From positions 146,181,964 through 146,245,963 of the forward strand of contig NC_080571.1 of the NCBI RefSeq assembly GCF_030247185.1: a stretch of DNA of 64,000 nucleotides. Reading direction: 5' to 3'. This document shows positions 32,418 through 42,805 of the stretch, piece by piece. The translations under genes and the position numbers were made by a program. How positions within the stretch are numbered: position 1 is the stretch's first letter; every line of letters begins with the position of its first letter. The DNA is from Malaya genurostris. Taxonomy: Eukaryota; Arthropoda; Insecta; Diptera; Culicidae. The notes under the pieces were generated by a model that had not been told where the DNA came from, did no database searches, and saw nothing but the letters and a program-made list of their open reading frames with translations.

Positions 32418-33037
32418 CGAAGGATACGATCGCTGAAAGAAGGAGCCATTTTGCAGTCAACTGCTTCAAGAATGTTTTAACTGTGGGAATAAAAGCCATT
32501 ATCAGACTTTTAAGAGGTTCAGAAAGATTGAAAGTAGAGATGATCCAGACCACAATATCAGAGAATTTAACAAACCAAGTATCTGGTAAATTTCCTGATT
32601 TATCTTCAGGGACTTTCGGGGGTTTTGAAGTCCCAGGAAGTTATGGAAATTCTTGCTCGAAATTTAATTTTCCAAAGCCTGGAGCTTTTTTCTTCGGTTT
32701 TTTGCCATCACTTCCAGTTGTTTTAATTTTTTGAGACCCACAAGAAGATACCTTCGAACCATTACTAGGAAGCTTACTAGAAGATTTATTTCTTCTCTTT
32801 CTGAAGGGACAGCCGAAGATGTACCTTCAAGACGATCATCAGCATCGCTCTCGTCAGCTGACAAACAAGCGTAAAGGTTTACTGGAGGCGTAGCACTCGG
32901 ATCGGTGATCACGCCGTTTATCTCGACTTCGCGAGCGGGTACGTATACGCGATACTCCCGCGTGAAATGCTCACATTGGACGATCTCATTAGCCTGTTTA
33001 GCACTGGCTAACAAGACCCTAAGCTTGTCCGGGCGTA
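32418..33037 (-). pseudogene. LINE A ORF1 (Gag-like) fragment
   Basis: From about 33,033 the frame reads 'KVRPDKLRVLLASAKQANEI' and 'YRVYVPAREVEINGVI', a nucleic-acid-binding ORF1 region like that of I-type LINEs. A frame break follows, then Lys-rich, low-complexity sequence to 32,420. The N-terminal part is missing upstream of 33,037. Confidence 0.55.
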
Positions 33038-33111
33038 CTTTTTAAATTTTTTCTACAGTATTGTATCGCGAGGTCAGTCTTTTGATAAGCAATTTTTTTG
33101 TTTTTTTTATA

Positions 33112-33240
33112 ATAATTTTTTTTTTTTGTTCGGCTTACTTGCTTTAGCTTACCGTGGCCGATTGTCTTGTTGTTATAGAAGACGAAGGGACGCCGTATTA
33201 AGTGGGCGGCATACTCCCCTACAGTTAGTAAGGTTTCGTT
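33112..33240 (-). mobile_element. Short LINE 3' UTR fragment of the LINE B type
   Basis: Plus-strand landmarks 'cttactt/catttgctttagctta', 'cgtggccgattgtct', 'ggcggcatactcccct' and 'agttagtaag' are shared with 38592-38700, the 3' UTR of LINE B. Here the minus-strand end is a run of A (plus strand T-run 33,110-33,126), so it is a very short 5'-truncated LINE insertion. Confidence 0.7.
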
Positions 33241-33252
33241 TTCTTTCTTCGC

Positions 33253-33541
33253 ACTTGCACTTCGTTGCAAAACAAAAAGGGTTCTGTAAGTAGCAGAAAC
33301 TTTACGTCTGCTTAGCGGTTCAAATTGAACTGCCGAGTTTAGCACTAAGCAGTTCAATTTGAACTTTTCTGCACTGATGAGTCAAAGACGAAACGTAGAA
33401 AAATTGAAAACGGTTATGTGCCCTAGCACAAAATTTGGCTAACCCCTAAATGACCATACCTGCATCGGCCAGAAATAGCCGAAAACACGTTTTCGTTCGG
33501 CACGTCAGAAAAGACATTGCACTTCGTTGCAAAACAAAAAG
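33253..33541 (-). mobile_element. MITE-like element, reverse orientation, flanked by direct repeats
   Basis: Homologous in reverse to 42,416-42,732: 'cagaaactttacgtctgctt', a palindromic core 'ggttcaaattgaactgc', 'gatgagtcaaagacgaaacg' and 'gccctagcacaaaatttggc'. The motif 'gcacttcgttgcaaaacaaa' occurs at both ends (33254 and 33518). Open frames here recur in the 42.5-kb copy because of this homology and are not genes. Confidence 0.75.
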
Positions 33542-33550
33542 TGATTCTGA

Positions 33551-33956
33551 TTATAGCTTCTTACCACATTGGGTGAGAAACGAGAGAATATCCTTTAATT
33601 TTAGCTCCGCATACACAGACTCAACCATGTATGGAGAACCAAAAACCCGGATACGTAGCTGCGTCAATGCGGGACAGTTACATATCAGATGATATGAAGT
33701 ACCATAATCGCATTCACACAAGTCACACGAATAATACTCAGCACGTTGAATAGCCATGTGATAATTGGGTTTGCAATGTCCAGTCAGAGCTCTGACCAGA
33801 ATACTGCAATGATGCTTGGAGAAATGCAGTAGACACTTTGACATTTTCAGATTTAAATCTGGTAGAAATGCTTTTGTCTGAGCGCAAGTTTGCAAGCTGC
33901 GCCAGCAGCTGGAATGTTTGGATGCAGCTCAAGAACGAATCTTGTGCTTTATCCAA
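33551..33956 (-). pseudogene. LOA-like LINE C-terminal Cys/His segment
   Basis: 'ALTGHCKPNYHM' and then 'SCDLCECDYGTSYHLICNC' form a Cys/His cluster typical of the tail after RNase H in LOA- and R1-type proteins. Two overlapping frames show a frameshift near 33,890. Confidence 0.65.
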
Positions 33957-34203
33957 GTAGTTGAAAGTGGTAAAGCTGGTTCAGGACCAACGAAATCATT
34001 CGTTGGACCAGCTCAGCCCATTCATTTCCAGTAATACCAGAATGGCCGGGTACCCATAAGAAGTAAACAGTATTTGAAATGCTGAGGTCTTCAATTTGAG
34101 TTCGACATGCAATCACTAGATTCAACCGTGAGTCATTCGAACTGAGTGCTTTTAAGGCTGCCTGACTGTCGGAACAAAAATAAATTCGTTTACCACAGCT
34201 CCT

Positions 34204-34620
34204 TTACTGAAGTGCCGATTGTACTCCACACAGAATTGCGTAGATTTCTGCTTGGAACACAGTACAGCATCTACCAAGTGAAAGAGACTGCTCCAGCCTC
34301 ATTTCACGACAGTAGACATCAGCACCTGCACGACCATTCAACAGAGAACCGTCCGTATAACAAACTATGTGTTCAACAAGTTGTCGTTTCAGACAACCAG
34401 ACAACCATTCCTCACGAAGAGGATAGCTCACATTGAATGTTTTGAAAGGAAAACTGCATGTGAGAGTTAGGTCACTAGGAGCGAGTAAATACTCATCCCA
34501 AGTAACCATTTGAGACCACAAGCGAGTGTGGCTAGTAGCATAATCTAATGGGTTACTGTTCCAAAGCCCTGTAACCTTAAGACGGTATGCACAAGATAAT
34601 GATTTTTGTTCTAGGAACAC
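34204..34620 (-). pseudogene. LOA-like LINE RNase H domain, N-terminal part
   Basis: 'HIVCYTDGSLLNGRAGADVY' is an RNase H start with the first catalytic Asp. 'CTVFQAEIYAILCGVQSAL' holds the second acidic residue. The preceding ~80 residues are the RT-RNase H link. The C-terminal half of the domain between 33,957 and 34,203 is broken by stops. Confidence 0.75.
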
Positions 34621-34635
34621 ATGTAGTGGTTTAGT

Positions 34636-34977
34636 TCACAGTAGCGCCACTAGAGCAGCAGTAGGAGTTGTCGTGAATGCTGCTGTCATCGCCATTAGGA
34701 CCAACCTTTGGAGATGATTTAGCTTTGACTGAACTGTCGCGACTTCTCCTTTCTGACAACATACAAGACATCCATATGCTAAAATTGGTCTAACAATAGT
34801 TGTGTAGATCCAATGTCCCCATGATTTTCCAAAAGCTCGTCTACATTGGCCGAAAGCCATGCAAGCTCTTTTAATCCTGAAATCAATGTGAGCAGACCAA
34901 TTCAGTTTTGAGTCAAGAATAACCCCGACGTATTTAACTTGATCGACCACAGTGACCTCTGAACCAAAGAACTGCAA
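34636..34977 (-). pseudogene. LOA-like LINE RT thumb region
   Basis: 'VDQVKYVGVILDSKLNWSAH' followed by 'YTTIVRPILAYGCLVC' and 'LNHLQRLVLMAMTAAFTTTP' is the region after RT motif C, conserved among LINEs with this architecture. Confidence 0.75.
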
Positions 34978-34999
34978 CGGACGAGCTCCTGTGATTATC

Positions 35000-35982
35000 C
35001 TACGATGAGTGAAAACACCATTGATGTTTGCCCGGATTTACAGATAATCCAACCTGACAACACCATTGTTCAACAGATCGCAGGGCTTGTTGCATTAAAT
35101 CAAAAAGAGTGTTAATGCTTATACCGGTCATCAATATATGATAATCGTCGGCAAAACCATAAGTCGGAAATCCAAGGTTATTGAGTTTCTTTAACAAACC
35201 ATCAGCGACTAGGTTCCATAAAAGTGGGGATAGTACACCACCTTGAGGACACCCACAGACACTCAGCTTTCTAATCTCTGCTTGCCGAAGCGATGAACAA
35301 AGAAGTCGATTGCTAAGCATTGCGTGTATCCAATTTGTGATACTTGAAGGTATGCCATGACCACGGGCTGCTTCCAGAATTGAATTGAAAGACATGTTAT
35401 CAAAGGCACCTTCAATATCTAGGAAAACTCCCAAGCAAGATTGCTTTCTGAGAAAGCTTTTTCAATGTTGTACACAACATCATGTAACAGGGTTGTAGTG
35501 GACTTTCCACGCTGGTAAGCATGTTGCATTCCATGTAGCGGATGCACGCCCAAACTAACATTCCTGATATAGTGATCTACTATGCGTTCCACTGTTTTAA
35601 GAAGAAATGAACTTAGACTGATTGGCCTGAAACTCTTCGCTTCCTCACCTTCGGGAATAAATTTGACAATTATTTCCTGCCAGGCTCTTGGAATATATCC
35701 AGTCGCAAGACTAAAAGTAAGTATTTTCTTCAAAACATGTTTGAAATGTTCATACCCTTTCTGCAGTAACACTGGGAAAACTCCATCATTTCCAGGAGAC
35801 TTGTACGGAGCAAAACTCTCTACTGTCCATTTGACCGATTCAATCGTCACATTGCTTCGAGCAAGGGCCCAAGAATCGTAACTACCTGAAAAAGTCTCGG
35901 GAAGAGCTGTCAGTGATGGCTCCATACATCCTGGAAAGTGAGTGTTAAAAAGATTGTGAAGTACATCACCAGTGTTCACCAT
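35000..35982 (-). pseudogene. LOA-like LINE reverse transcriptase
   Basis: Two frames overlap near 35,420-35,434. The first (35,982-35,419) has 'APYKSPGNDGVFPVLLQKG', 'SFRPISLSSFLLKTVERIVD' and 'HAYQRGKSTTTLLHDVV'. The second (35,434-35,000) has motif A 'GVFLDIEGAFDNMSF', motif B 'GCPQGGVLSPLLWNLV' and motif C 'YGFADDYHIL'. The catalytic Asp residues remain in place; the frameshift and other breaks inactivate the copy. Confidence 0.8.
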
Positions 35983-36098
35983 CTGACGTTCTTAAGAAAC
36001 TGACTTTGATGTCCTTAGACTTCGAAAGCTACTTATTTAATCTGCTAGCCTCGTTGAGACTAGAGACATTTGATCAGAGGCTTTTCTAACCACTTCGC

Positions 36099-37127
36099 TC
36101 AGACGATCGAAGAGCATTTTTGTAAGCCCTTCGAGACGACACGAATGCCTCTGCGTCGGTGGTTCCAAGCTCTGCTGCATAGTTTCCTTAGTCTAGCAAG
36201 TTCAGCATTCCACCAAGGATTTCCTCTAGTAGCTCGCACAATCCGAAATGGACAAGCCTCTTCATATGCTGCAACTATGAGTGAATTTGTCTCGTCGACA
36301 ACATTTTCCAAATCCATTGGGGTTTAAATTGTTGGTTGGTACCCGTAAAATCTAGTCGCCAAGCCCTTTTCATAGAGGTCCCAGTTTGTAGATTTGAGAT
36401 TACGATATGTGATAATATCAAATTTAAAGTTTGAATGATCAAAGAATATGTACTTATGATCAGACAACGAAGGTTCGAGCTCATCAGAGACGAGCCAATT
36501 CACCAACTCATGCGAAATTCTATCAGAGCAGAGAGTTACGTCCAAAACCTCCTCTCTTCCAGATCTCGCAAAAGTTGGACGGTTTCCTGCATTGACTATG
36601 GGCAAGTTTGTACTGCTCACAAATTCCATCATATCAGAGCCTCTCGAATTTATATCTGTGCTGCCCCAAATGATATGGTGAGCATTTATGTCACTGCCGA
36701 TTACAAGCGGTAAATCACTCTTGCAGCAGTATGATACAACCTGTTTTATCTCATCGCTTGGCGAAGGTTGGTTATGCGGTAAATATGCCGAACAATAGAC
36801 ATATTTCCTGTCTATGCCATCAATAGTCATACCAACTGTGACAGCACAAATATCCCGAGTTGTGAGCTCCGATATTAGAGAAACATCGAGAGCACTATTT
36901 GCAAGTATGCATGCTCGAGGCATTTCACGTGGATTAGTCATACCGGTCTTGTTGAAGGCAACAAAGACTGGGTTTAACAATTTTCCAACGTAGAAGTTTC
37001 CCTTTTGGAAATATGGTTCTTGAACCAAAGCTATAGAAGCTTTGCCTTCTTGCAGAAGTCTGGATAGATTCATAGTTGCTGTACGTTTATGCTGAAGAAT
37101 GATTTGTGCCATTCTAACCATTATCAA
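36099..37127 (-). pseudogene. LOA-like LINE endonuclease and linker
   Basis: The frame from 37127 to 36324 shows 'LQHKRTATMNLSRLLQEGK', 'IALVQEPY' (catalytic-type Glu), 'YCSAYLPHNQPSP', 'GSDINAHHIIWGSTDINSRG', 'DVTLCSDRISHELVNW' and 'LSDHKYIFF'. A frame change leads to 'RVVSKGLQK'-type linker sequence (36,317-36,099), with 'GNPWWNAELARLRKL', the conserved Pro-Trp-Trp element. Confidence 0.8.
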
Positions 37128-37510
37128 TTAGAGTAACGAACATTTCACCTCCAGCACCAACTGTACAACAACTACAAGAAACCAAATATATTGGCTTATA
37201 ATCGCCTATAGCGAACCATGTAACGATTTTTTTAAATGTTTTAATCATTTAAATCCCACGAGTTGCAAAGAAAGAAGTCGTCCACTGTGCCAGAGCTTCG
37301 CTTAACACAGTAAGGGAAAATCCCAAGATATTCCGTTCACGACTGCATTGTTTAACCTCCTGCAGCTATTCAGCCATCGGCACGGAAATACACCTTGACT
37401 TAGGAGTTCCTATTTTTGTGGACTTTTACGACATGGAACAGGAAACCAGTGGATCAATTCTTGATAAAAAATAATTACGCCGGATGCCACACGGCTTACC
37501 TGTTTGGTGG
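37128..37510 (-). other. Probable 5' leader of the LOA-like LINE
   Basis: Non-coding sequence between the first endonuclease codons and the tandem 351-bp repeats. It may be the element's 5' UTR. No ORF1-like reading frame was seen. Confidence 0.3.
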
Positions 37511-38212
37511 ACTTATACCACCGGTACAGGTGGACCGTAGCGTTATTCTTAGCCAGTTGGAAAACCGCTACCGACACTACACGGCTATCTAGGCTGCTCA
37601 GAGAGGGAAGTTGACATTGATGGTCAACTTCCGTGGATGGCCGAGCAGCCAATCCTTTTTTCAGTCTCTCACTACACTGTCCAATGAAACGTTTCTCTTT
37701 TTATCACTATATATATTTATCACTGTTTCTTATGTATATGTGAACGATATATACGCAGCGCCCAGAGCTAGTGATGGCTAACGGTACCACACGCAGTGCT
37801 GCTTTACACAAGCCCACAGTCGCCCTTGAGAACATAATTATACGAATTATCACTCGACCGTACTTATTCCACCGGTACAGGTGGACCATAGCGTTATTCT
37901 TAGCCAGTTGGGAAACCGCTACCGACACTACACGGTTATCTAGGCTGCTCAGAGAGGGAAGTTGACATTGATGGTCAACTTCCGTGGATGGCCGAGCAGC
38001 CAATCCTTTTTTCAGTCTCTCACTACACTGTCCAATGAAACGTTTCTCTTTTTATCACTATATATATTTATCACTGTTTCTTATGTATATGTGAACGATA
38101 TATACGCAGAGCCCAGAGCTAGTGATGGCTAACGGTACCACACGCAGTGCTGCTTTACACAAGCCCACAGTCGGCCTTGAGAACAGAATTATTCGAATTA
38201 TCACTCGACCGT
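37511..38212. repeat. Two tandem 351-bp units, possibly LINE 5' monomers
   Basis: 37511-37861 and 37862-38212 are near-identical copies (for example 'ccggtacaggtggacc' at 37521 and 37872) differing at scattered single bases. Each contains an inverted pair, 'gaagttgaccatcaatgtc' type, near 37,610 and 37,970. The units sit upstream (minus strand) of the LOA-like ORF, where some LINEs carry repeated promoter monomers. That role is inference; a duplicated LTR is an alternative. Confidence 0.7.
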
Positions 38213-38553
38213 ACTGATGCAGACAATAGAATACGGAATGACCTTGATAACGGAATAAAACAATTCACTACCGATCTGCCCGATAGTTACAGTGGAACCA
38301 CCGCTTCAGTGTTGAAATCTTCCAATTGGTTGACACGAGTCGCCTACGGGAAGAGGGATGGCGTGCGATGATCGTCAGCCAACGTTTCGTGGTGAACATT
38401 AGTTTGTTAGTTTGAATTTAAAACAACAGTTCTTCGTGTTGGGTTTTTGTTATAATAGTAAACTTTCACTTCACTAGTTAGAGTATCTTCACTAAATCGT
38501 TGAACGAGCCCTACGACTGCGCCAATTATGTACTTGGGTTAATTTAAGTATTC
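38213..38553. other. Unassigned sequence between LINE insertions
   Basis: No family recognised. A 74-codon open frame (38147-38371) overlaps the tandem repeats and is not credible. Confidence 0.35.
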
Positions 38554-38565
38554 TAACAAAGCATT
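38554..38565. repeat. Target-site duplication, left copy
   Basis: 'taacaaagcatt' is repeated exactly at 39646-39657, bracketing LINE B. Confidence 0.85.
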
Positions 38566-39645
38566 TTTTTTAAATAAAATTTTATTGGGCTCATTTGCTT
38601 TAGCTTAACGTGGCCGATTGTCTGGCGGTTAGGGGAAGAGAAAGGGATGCCGTATTACGGGGCGGCATACTCCCCTAGAGTTAGTAAGGGGACATAAGAA
38701 GGGTGGGACCTACACAGTATTGAATTGAAATTTAAGTACATCATTTGTTTGTGGTATACATCTTTTAGACACACTTTGCGTTCGATGAATCTTCATGTTC
38801 TTCAGCTTGTAGCAATGAAGAATTTATTCTGGATTGGGATGCTTTGTTGGTGTGACGTTTTTGGGTAGCTTCCAGCAACTCAGTCAGTTCAAGGCAGGTG
38901 CATGCTCCGAATCATTGTTTATACAGGCCATACTTTCAGCAGCGTAACGAAGAGTGCGATAGGGCTGTAGACGAGAAAGAAATAGGAAGGGCACTACATT
39001 TGAGCATTGATAGTTTTTAAGAAGTTATAGATGAGAGTCATATAAGGAATATTCCGAGTTGCCAAGACGACGCGGACTGGTACGAAGGGTGGTATACCTC
39101 GGGCCCGAAGGGAACCTATGATTTGGGACCTCGCAACACAATACTCAACAGAACTCCAAACAACATGCTCGATGTCATGATAACCCTCACCGCAAACGCA
39201 GACACCACTCTCGGCGAGCCCCACACGACGGAGATGCGCGCTGAACATATAATGATTAGACATAAGCCTTGACATTACACGAATAAAGTCTCGGCTCACG
39301 TCTAACTCCCGGAACCAAGCTTTCGTCGATACCTGTGGAATTATTGAGTGTAACCATCGTCTCAGAGTTCCACTATTCCAAGTATATTGCCAGCTGACTA
39401 AAGTTTTCTGACAACAACTGAAAAATTCATTCAAGCAAATTGGTCTTTCATAAATGTCACCTTCTAGTGCACCCACCTTGGCTAGTGAGTCCGCCCTCTC
39501 ATTACCCCGTATGGAACAATGTGAAGGGACCCAAACCAAGGTAATCTGGTATGATTTTTCAGATAGAGCACTCAAGTGTTCTCGTATTTTCCCCAGGAAA
39601 TACGGTGAGTGCTTTCCAGGCTTCACTGAACGGAGAGCCTCAATT
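38566..39645 (-). mobile_element. 5'-truncated I-like LINE insertion (LINE B)
   Basis: A 1,080-bp insertion bracketed by an exact 12-bp target duplication. On the minus strand it starts abruptly within RNase H, continues to the end of the protein, then a ~400-bp 3' UTR and an A-rich end containing 'aataaaa' and a poly(A) run at 38,566-38,580. This is the textbook product of target-primed reverse transcription. Confidence 0.85.
38994..39626 (-). CDS. LINE B partial protein: end of RNase H and C-terminal Cys/His segment
   Basis: Open for 210 codons without a break; it is truncated at its N-terminal side by the insertion event, so no true start exists. 'ITLVWVPSHCSIRGNERADS' is the final conserved block of the RNase H domain (His and Asp). 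Then 'WFRELDVSRDFIRVMSRLMS' and 'NHYMFSAHLRRVGLAESGVC' lead to 'CGEGYHDIEHVVWSS', a Cys/His cluster partly lost (Trp and Ser where LINE A has Cys). The lack of stops suggests a younger insertion than LINE A. Confidence 0.75.
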   Translation of the reverse strand: MKPGKHSPYFLGKIREHLSALSEKSYQITLVWVPSHCSIRGNERADSLAKVGALEGDIYERPICLNEFFSCCQKTLVSWQYTWNSGTLRRWLHSIIPQVSTKAWFRELDVSRDFIRVMSRLMSNHYMFSAHLRRVGLAESGVCVCGEGYHDIEHVVWSSVEYCVARSQIIGSLRARGIPPFVPVRVVLATRNIPYMTLIYNFLKTINAQM

Positions 39646-39657
39646 TAACAAAGCATT
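39646..39657. repeat. Target-site duplication, right copy
   Basis: Exact match to 38554-38565. Confidence 0.85.
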
Positions 39658-40189
<532 letters not shown>

Positions 40190-40195
40190 TATGAT

Positions 40196-41071
40196 AAAAA
40201 AAGAACCGGAATTTTCATTTTAAAATTCCCGCCTTGTCCAATCGGTAAACTTTTACTCTTTCAACGTTGGCAACACTTTTATACACATTATGTCAAATTT
40301 TGACGCATATCGTAGGATTAGTTTTTGTTTGGCGTCTATACAAAGAAGTTGAAAAATTTTCGTGTGGCGATTTTTATAATGGATGAAAATTTAGAACAAC
40401 GGCTCGCCTTCGAAGCGCCATTCGGTCGATGGTTTTGCAGTTTTGACGTCATCTTCATAGATCCACACCTCATCACCAACTCTTTGGCCACATCAACACG
40501 ACGCTGTTTTTGAATGAAATTCAGCTTTTTTGGCACCAACCGAGAAGCGACGCGGTTCAAACCCAAAACATCAGTTAAAATGTGTTCGGCTGATCCATAA
40601 GAGATGCCCAACAACACAGCAATCTCTCTTATTGGTACAGAACGATTTTTCAACACGGTTTGCTTCGCCGATTCAATGTTTTCTTGAGTAACAGATGTTG
40701 TTGGGCGGCCAGGGATCTCATCATGATCCAAGCTTGTACGACCACCGAAGCGTTTATACCACTCGTATGCCTGTGTTTTTCCTAGACACGATTCACCAAA
40801 GGCCTTTTCTAACATTTTCAACGTTTCGGAACACTTAAATCCATTTGCAACACAAAATTTTATGCACGCACGTTGTTCTAAATTTTCATCCATAATAAAA
40901 ATCGCCACATGAAAATTTTTCAACTTCTTAGACGCCAAACAAAAACTAATCGTACGATATGCGTCAAAATTTGACAGAATGTGTATAAAAGTGTTGCCAA
41001 CGTTGAGAGAATAAAAGTTTACCGATTAGACAAGCGCGGGAATTTTAAAATGAAAATTCCGGTTCTTTTTT
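40196..41071 (-). mobile_element. Rearranged mariner element with ~200-bp inverted ends
   Basis: Left arm 40196-40401 and right arm 40871-41071 are near-identical inverted repeats, each containing the terminal repeat ('aaaaaagaaccggaattttc'), the 5' UTR and the first codons of the transposase ('MDENLEQR'). Ordinary mariner terminal repeats are about 30 bp, so the 3' end has been replaced by an inverted copy of the 5' end. The coding core between the arms is on the minus strand. Confidence 0.8.
40402..40893 (-). pseudogene. Mariner transposase, DNA-binding half with deleted catalytic core
   Basis: From ATG at 40893: 'KFCVANGFKCSETLKMLEKA' (first helix-turn-helix), 'QAYEWYKRFGGRTSLDHDE', 'PGRPTTSVT', then the second helix-turn-helix 'PIREIAVLLGISYGSAEHIL' and 'SRLVPKKL'. 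After 'DVAKEL' the frame changes and resumes with 'GDEVWIYEDDVKTAKP', the motif carrying the first catalytic Asp. About 20 codons before it and everything after 'STEWRFEA' are missing, including the other catalytic Asp residues. Confidence 0.8.
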
Positions 41072-41084
41072 GATACATACATGG

Positions 41085-41592
41085 TATACATATGTCATTT
41101 TCATAAAGAACTTTTTTGAAATGACACTACAATTCGACGTTTCGTGGTATTATAAGACTTTCAGCATCGAAAATTCGGTTAAAATCGGTTTAGCCATCTT
41201 GGAGAAAATCGAGTGGTAAAAAAACAACGCGTTTAATTGATTACGCCACTTTTACCATTATGGCTTCCGAACCAGAAGTCGCAGCCGCACTTTTTATTTA
41301 TTTTTTTGCACATTATACCCCATTACTCCCGAACCGGAAGTCCGATCCTTGTAATAAATTCAATAGCATCCTCTGGGACCAAGAGACCTTTCATTTGAAC
41401 CTAAGTTTGTGAAAATCGGTCCAGCCATCTCCAAGTAAATCGAGTTCACATTTTTGTTACATACACATACAAACACACACAGACATTTGCTCAGTTCCTC
41501 GAGTTGAGTAGAATGGTATACGACTTTCGGCCTTAGTAAAAAGTCGGTTTTCACAGTGATTGCATAACCTTTCTATATGAGGAAGGCAAAAC
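41085..41592 (+). repeat. Single-copy relative of the 1.22-kb satellite unit
   Basis: In the order of a satellite unit it shows 'ttttttgaaatgacactaca', 'ttcgacgttt', two monomer-like segments ('acgccacttttaccattat', 'cccgaaccggaagtc', 'aaaatcggtccagccatctc'), a short CA tract with 'agacattt', 'gagttgagtagaatggtata', 'agtcggttttcac' and 'tttctatatgaggaaggcaaaa'. It is diverged and shorter, with about two monomers instead of three. Confidence 0.75.
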
Positions 41593-42025
41593 TCTGCTAC
41601 TATGGATTACAGTGTAAATGATTTTTTTATTAATGACACTTTACCATCTTTGTGGCATTCGTGTCAAGTGTAAATGCTGAAATAAAGAAAATGAAAATGC
41701 TTGTGAGCTACGATGTTGATCGCCGACATGTTAAACAACAAAATAGACTTCCCTGCACTCCTCAGCGAAATTTGTTTAAATGTACGCAGTAGAGCTCTTC
41801 GGAATAACGTCTTTCTTCGATTGCCTCTTAGCCGTACTAATTATGGATATAACAGTGCTATTATTGGTCTACAATGAACTTTCAATCGAGTATCTGCCGG
41901 ATTCGATTTTCACATTACGCGTAGCAGAATTTTTTAAACATACTTAGAAATAGGAATAGTTTTACCTTTTTTATAAACAATAAAAATAGGTAAAGAATTC
42001 GCTCAAACTTTAGAAAAATTTCCTG
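41593..42025. other. No recognisable feature
   Basis: Unassigned sequence between two copies of the CA-tract repeat family. Confidence 0.4.
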
Positions 42026-42191
42026 AGGCTCGGAGGGCCGAATGTCACATACCAATCGATTCAGCTCGACGAACTGAGCAAATGTCCGTGTGTGTGTATG
42101 TGTGTGTGTCTGTATGTGTGTGTGTCTGTATGTGTGTTGTCAACTAAGAGGTCGAGATCTCCGAGATGGCTGGACCGATTTTGATCAAACT

Positions 42192-42805
42192 CAGGCCCGT
42201 ACCCAGGATTTCATTTCGGGAGGGGCCCAAAGATAAAAAAAAATGTTACTGAAGATTGCTTATGTACCTAATTCTCGGTGTGCCCTTTACGGGTGTTTTT
42301 AACAGACACTTTAAACTTTTACACTGGAACTGTTATTGTGTTACGTTTCTTTGCGTTTACTGGCTTGTTATTTCTGCAACACATGTCTTAGACCTTTTAA
42401 ATAATTATATGTCTCATTTAGGGGTTAGCCAAATTTTGTGCTAGGGCACATAACCGTTTTCATTATTTTTACGTTTCGTCTTTGACTCATCAGTGCAGAG
42501 CAGTTCAAATTGAACTGCTTAGTGCTAAACTCGGCAGTTCAATTTGAACCGCTAAGCAGACGTAAAGTTTCTGCTACTTACAGAACACTGTTTTGTTTTG
42601 CAACGAAGTGCAATGTCTTTTCTGACGTGCCGAACGAAAACGTGTTTTCGACTATTTCTGGCCGATGCAGGTATGGTCATTTAGGGGTTAGCCAAATTTT
42701 GTGCTAGGGCACATAACCGTTTTCATTGTCTCATTCATTATATGTCTGTTTTTGATTTCGGGAGGGGCCCGGGCCCCTTGGGCCCCCCCTCTGGGTACGT
42801 GACTG
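42192..42805. mobile_element. hAT-like non-autonomous element, 614 bp, 8-bp TSD
   Basis: The left end 'caggcccgtacccag' and the right end, complement of 'cagtcacgtacccag', are inverted repeats of the C-A-G...G-T-A-C-C-C-A-G type common in hAT elements. Flanking 8-bp duplications are exact: 'atcaaact' at 42184-42191 and 42806-42813. No transposase is encoded. It contains the MITE at 42416-42732. Confidence 0.85.
42416..42732 (+). mobile_element. MITE nested in the hAT-like element, bounded by ~50-bp direct repeats
   Basis: 'tttaggggttagccaaattttgtgctagggcacataaccg' type sequence occurs at 42,417-42,468 and again at 42,679-42,730, bracketing a palindromic core ('gcagttcaaattgaactgc'-like at about 42,501 and 42,534). 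The same element lies in reverse at 33,253-33,541. Confidence 0.75.

Larger units (their letters stand above)
28668..33037 (-). mobile_element. I-like LINE with RNase H, decayed (LINE A)
   Basis: The minus strand carries, in order, an ORF1 fragment (33.04-32.66 kb), endonuclease (32.42-31.17), RT (31.10-30.28), RNase H (about 29.97-29.35, with a deletion) and the Cys/His C-terminal segment (29.34-28.97). The 3' UTR ends near 28,668 in 'ttgaataaaaaaaacac', a poly(A)-type end. ORF1 begins abruptly at 33,037, so the copy is 5' truncated. Its C-terminal region is closely related to LINE B at 38.6-39.6 kb but the 3' UTRs differ. Confidence 0.8.
33545..37127 (-). mobile_element. LOA-like LINE with RNase H, decayed
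   Basis: One decayed ORF runs from 37127 to 33551: endonuclease, RT, RNase H and a Cys/His C-terminal segment. Endonuclease and RT features ('GSDINAHHIIWGS', 'YGFADD') together with a downstream RNase H fit the LOA group (Lian-like elements are known from Aedes). There are at least five frame breaks. No separate ORF1 was seen upstream. Confidence 0.75.

Noticed and set aside
37410..38003. Two similar 80-98-codon minus-strand frames
   Set aside because: They are translations of the duplicated 351-bp unit, with no similarity to proteins recognised here.
42510..42707. 65-codon frame sharing its N-terminus with a frame at 33,019-33,357
   Set aside because: The shared peptide is produced by the MITE copies at both places, so it is not a gene family.
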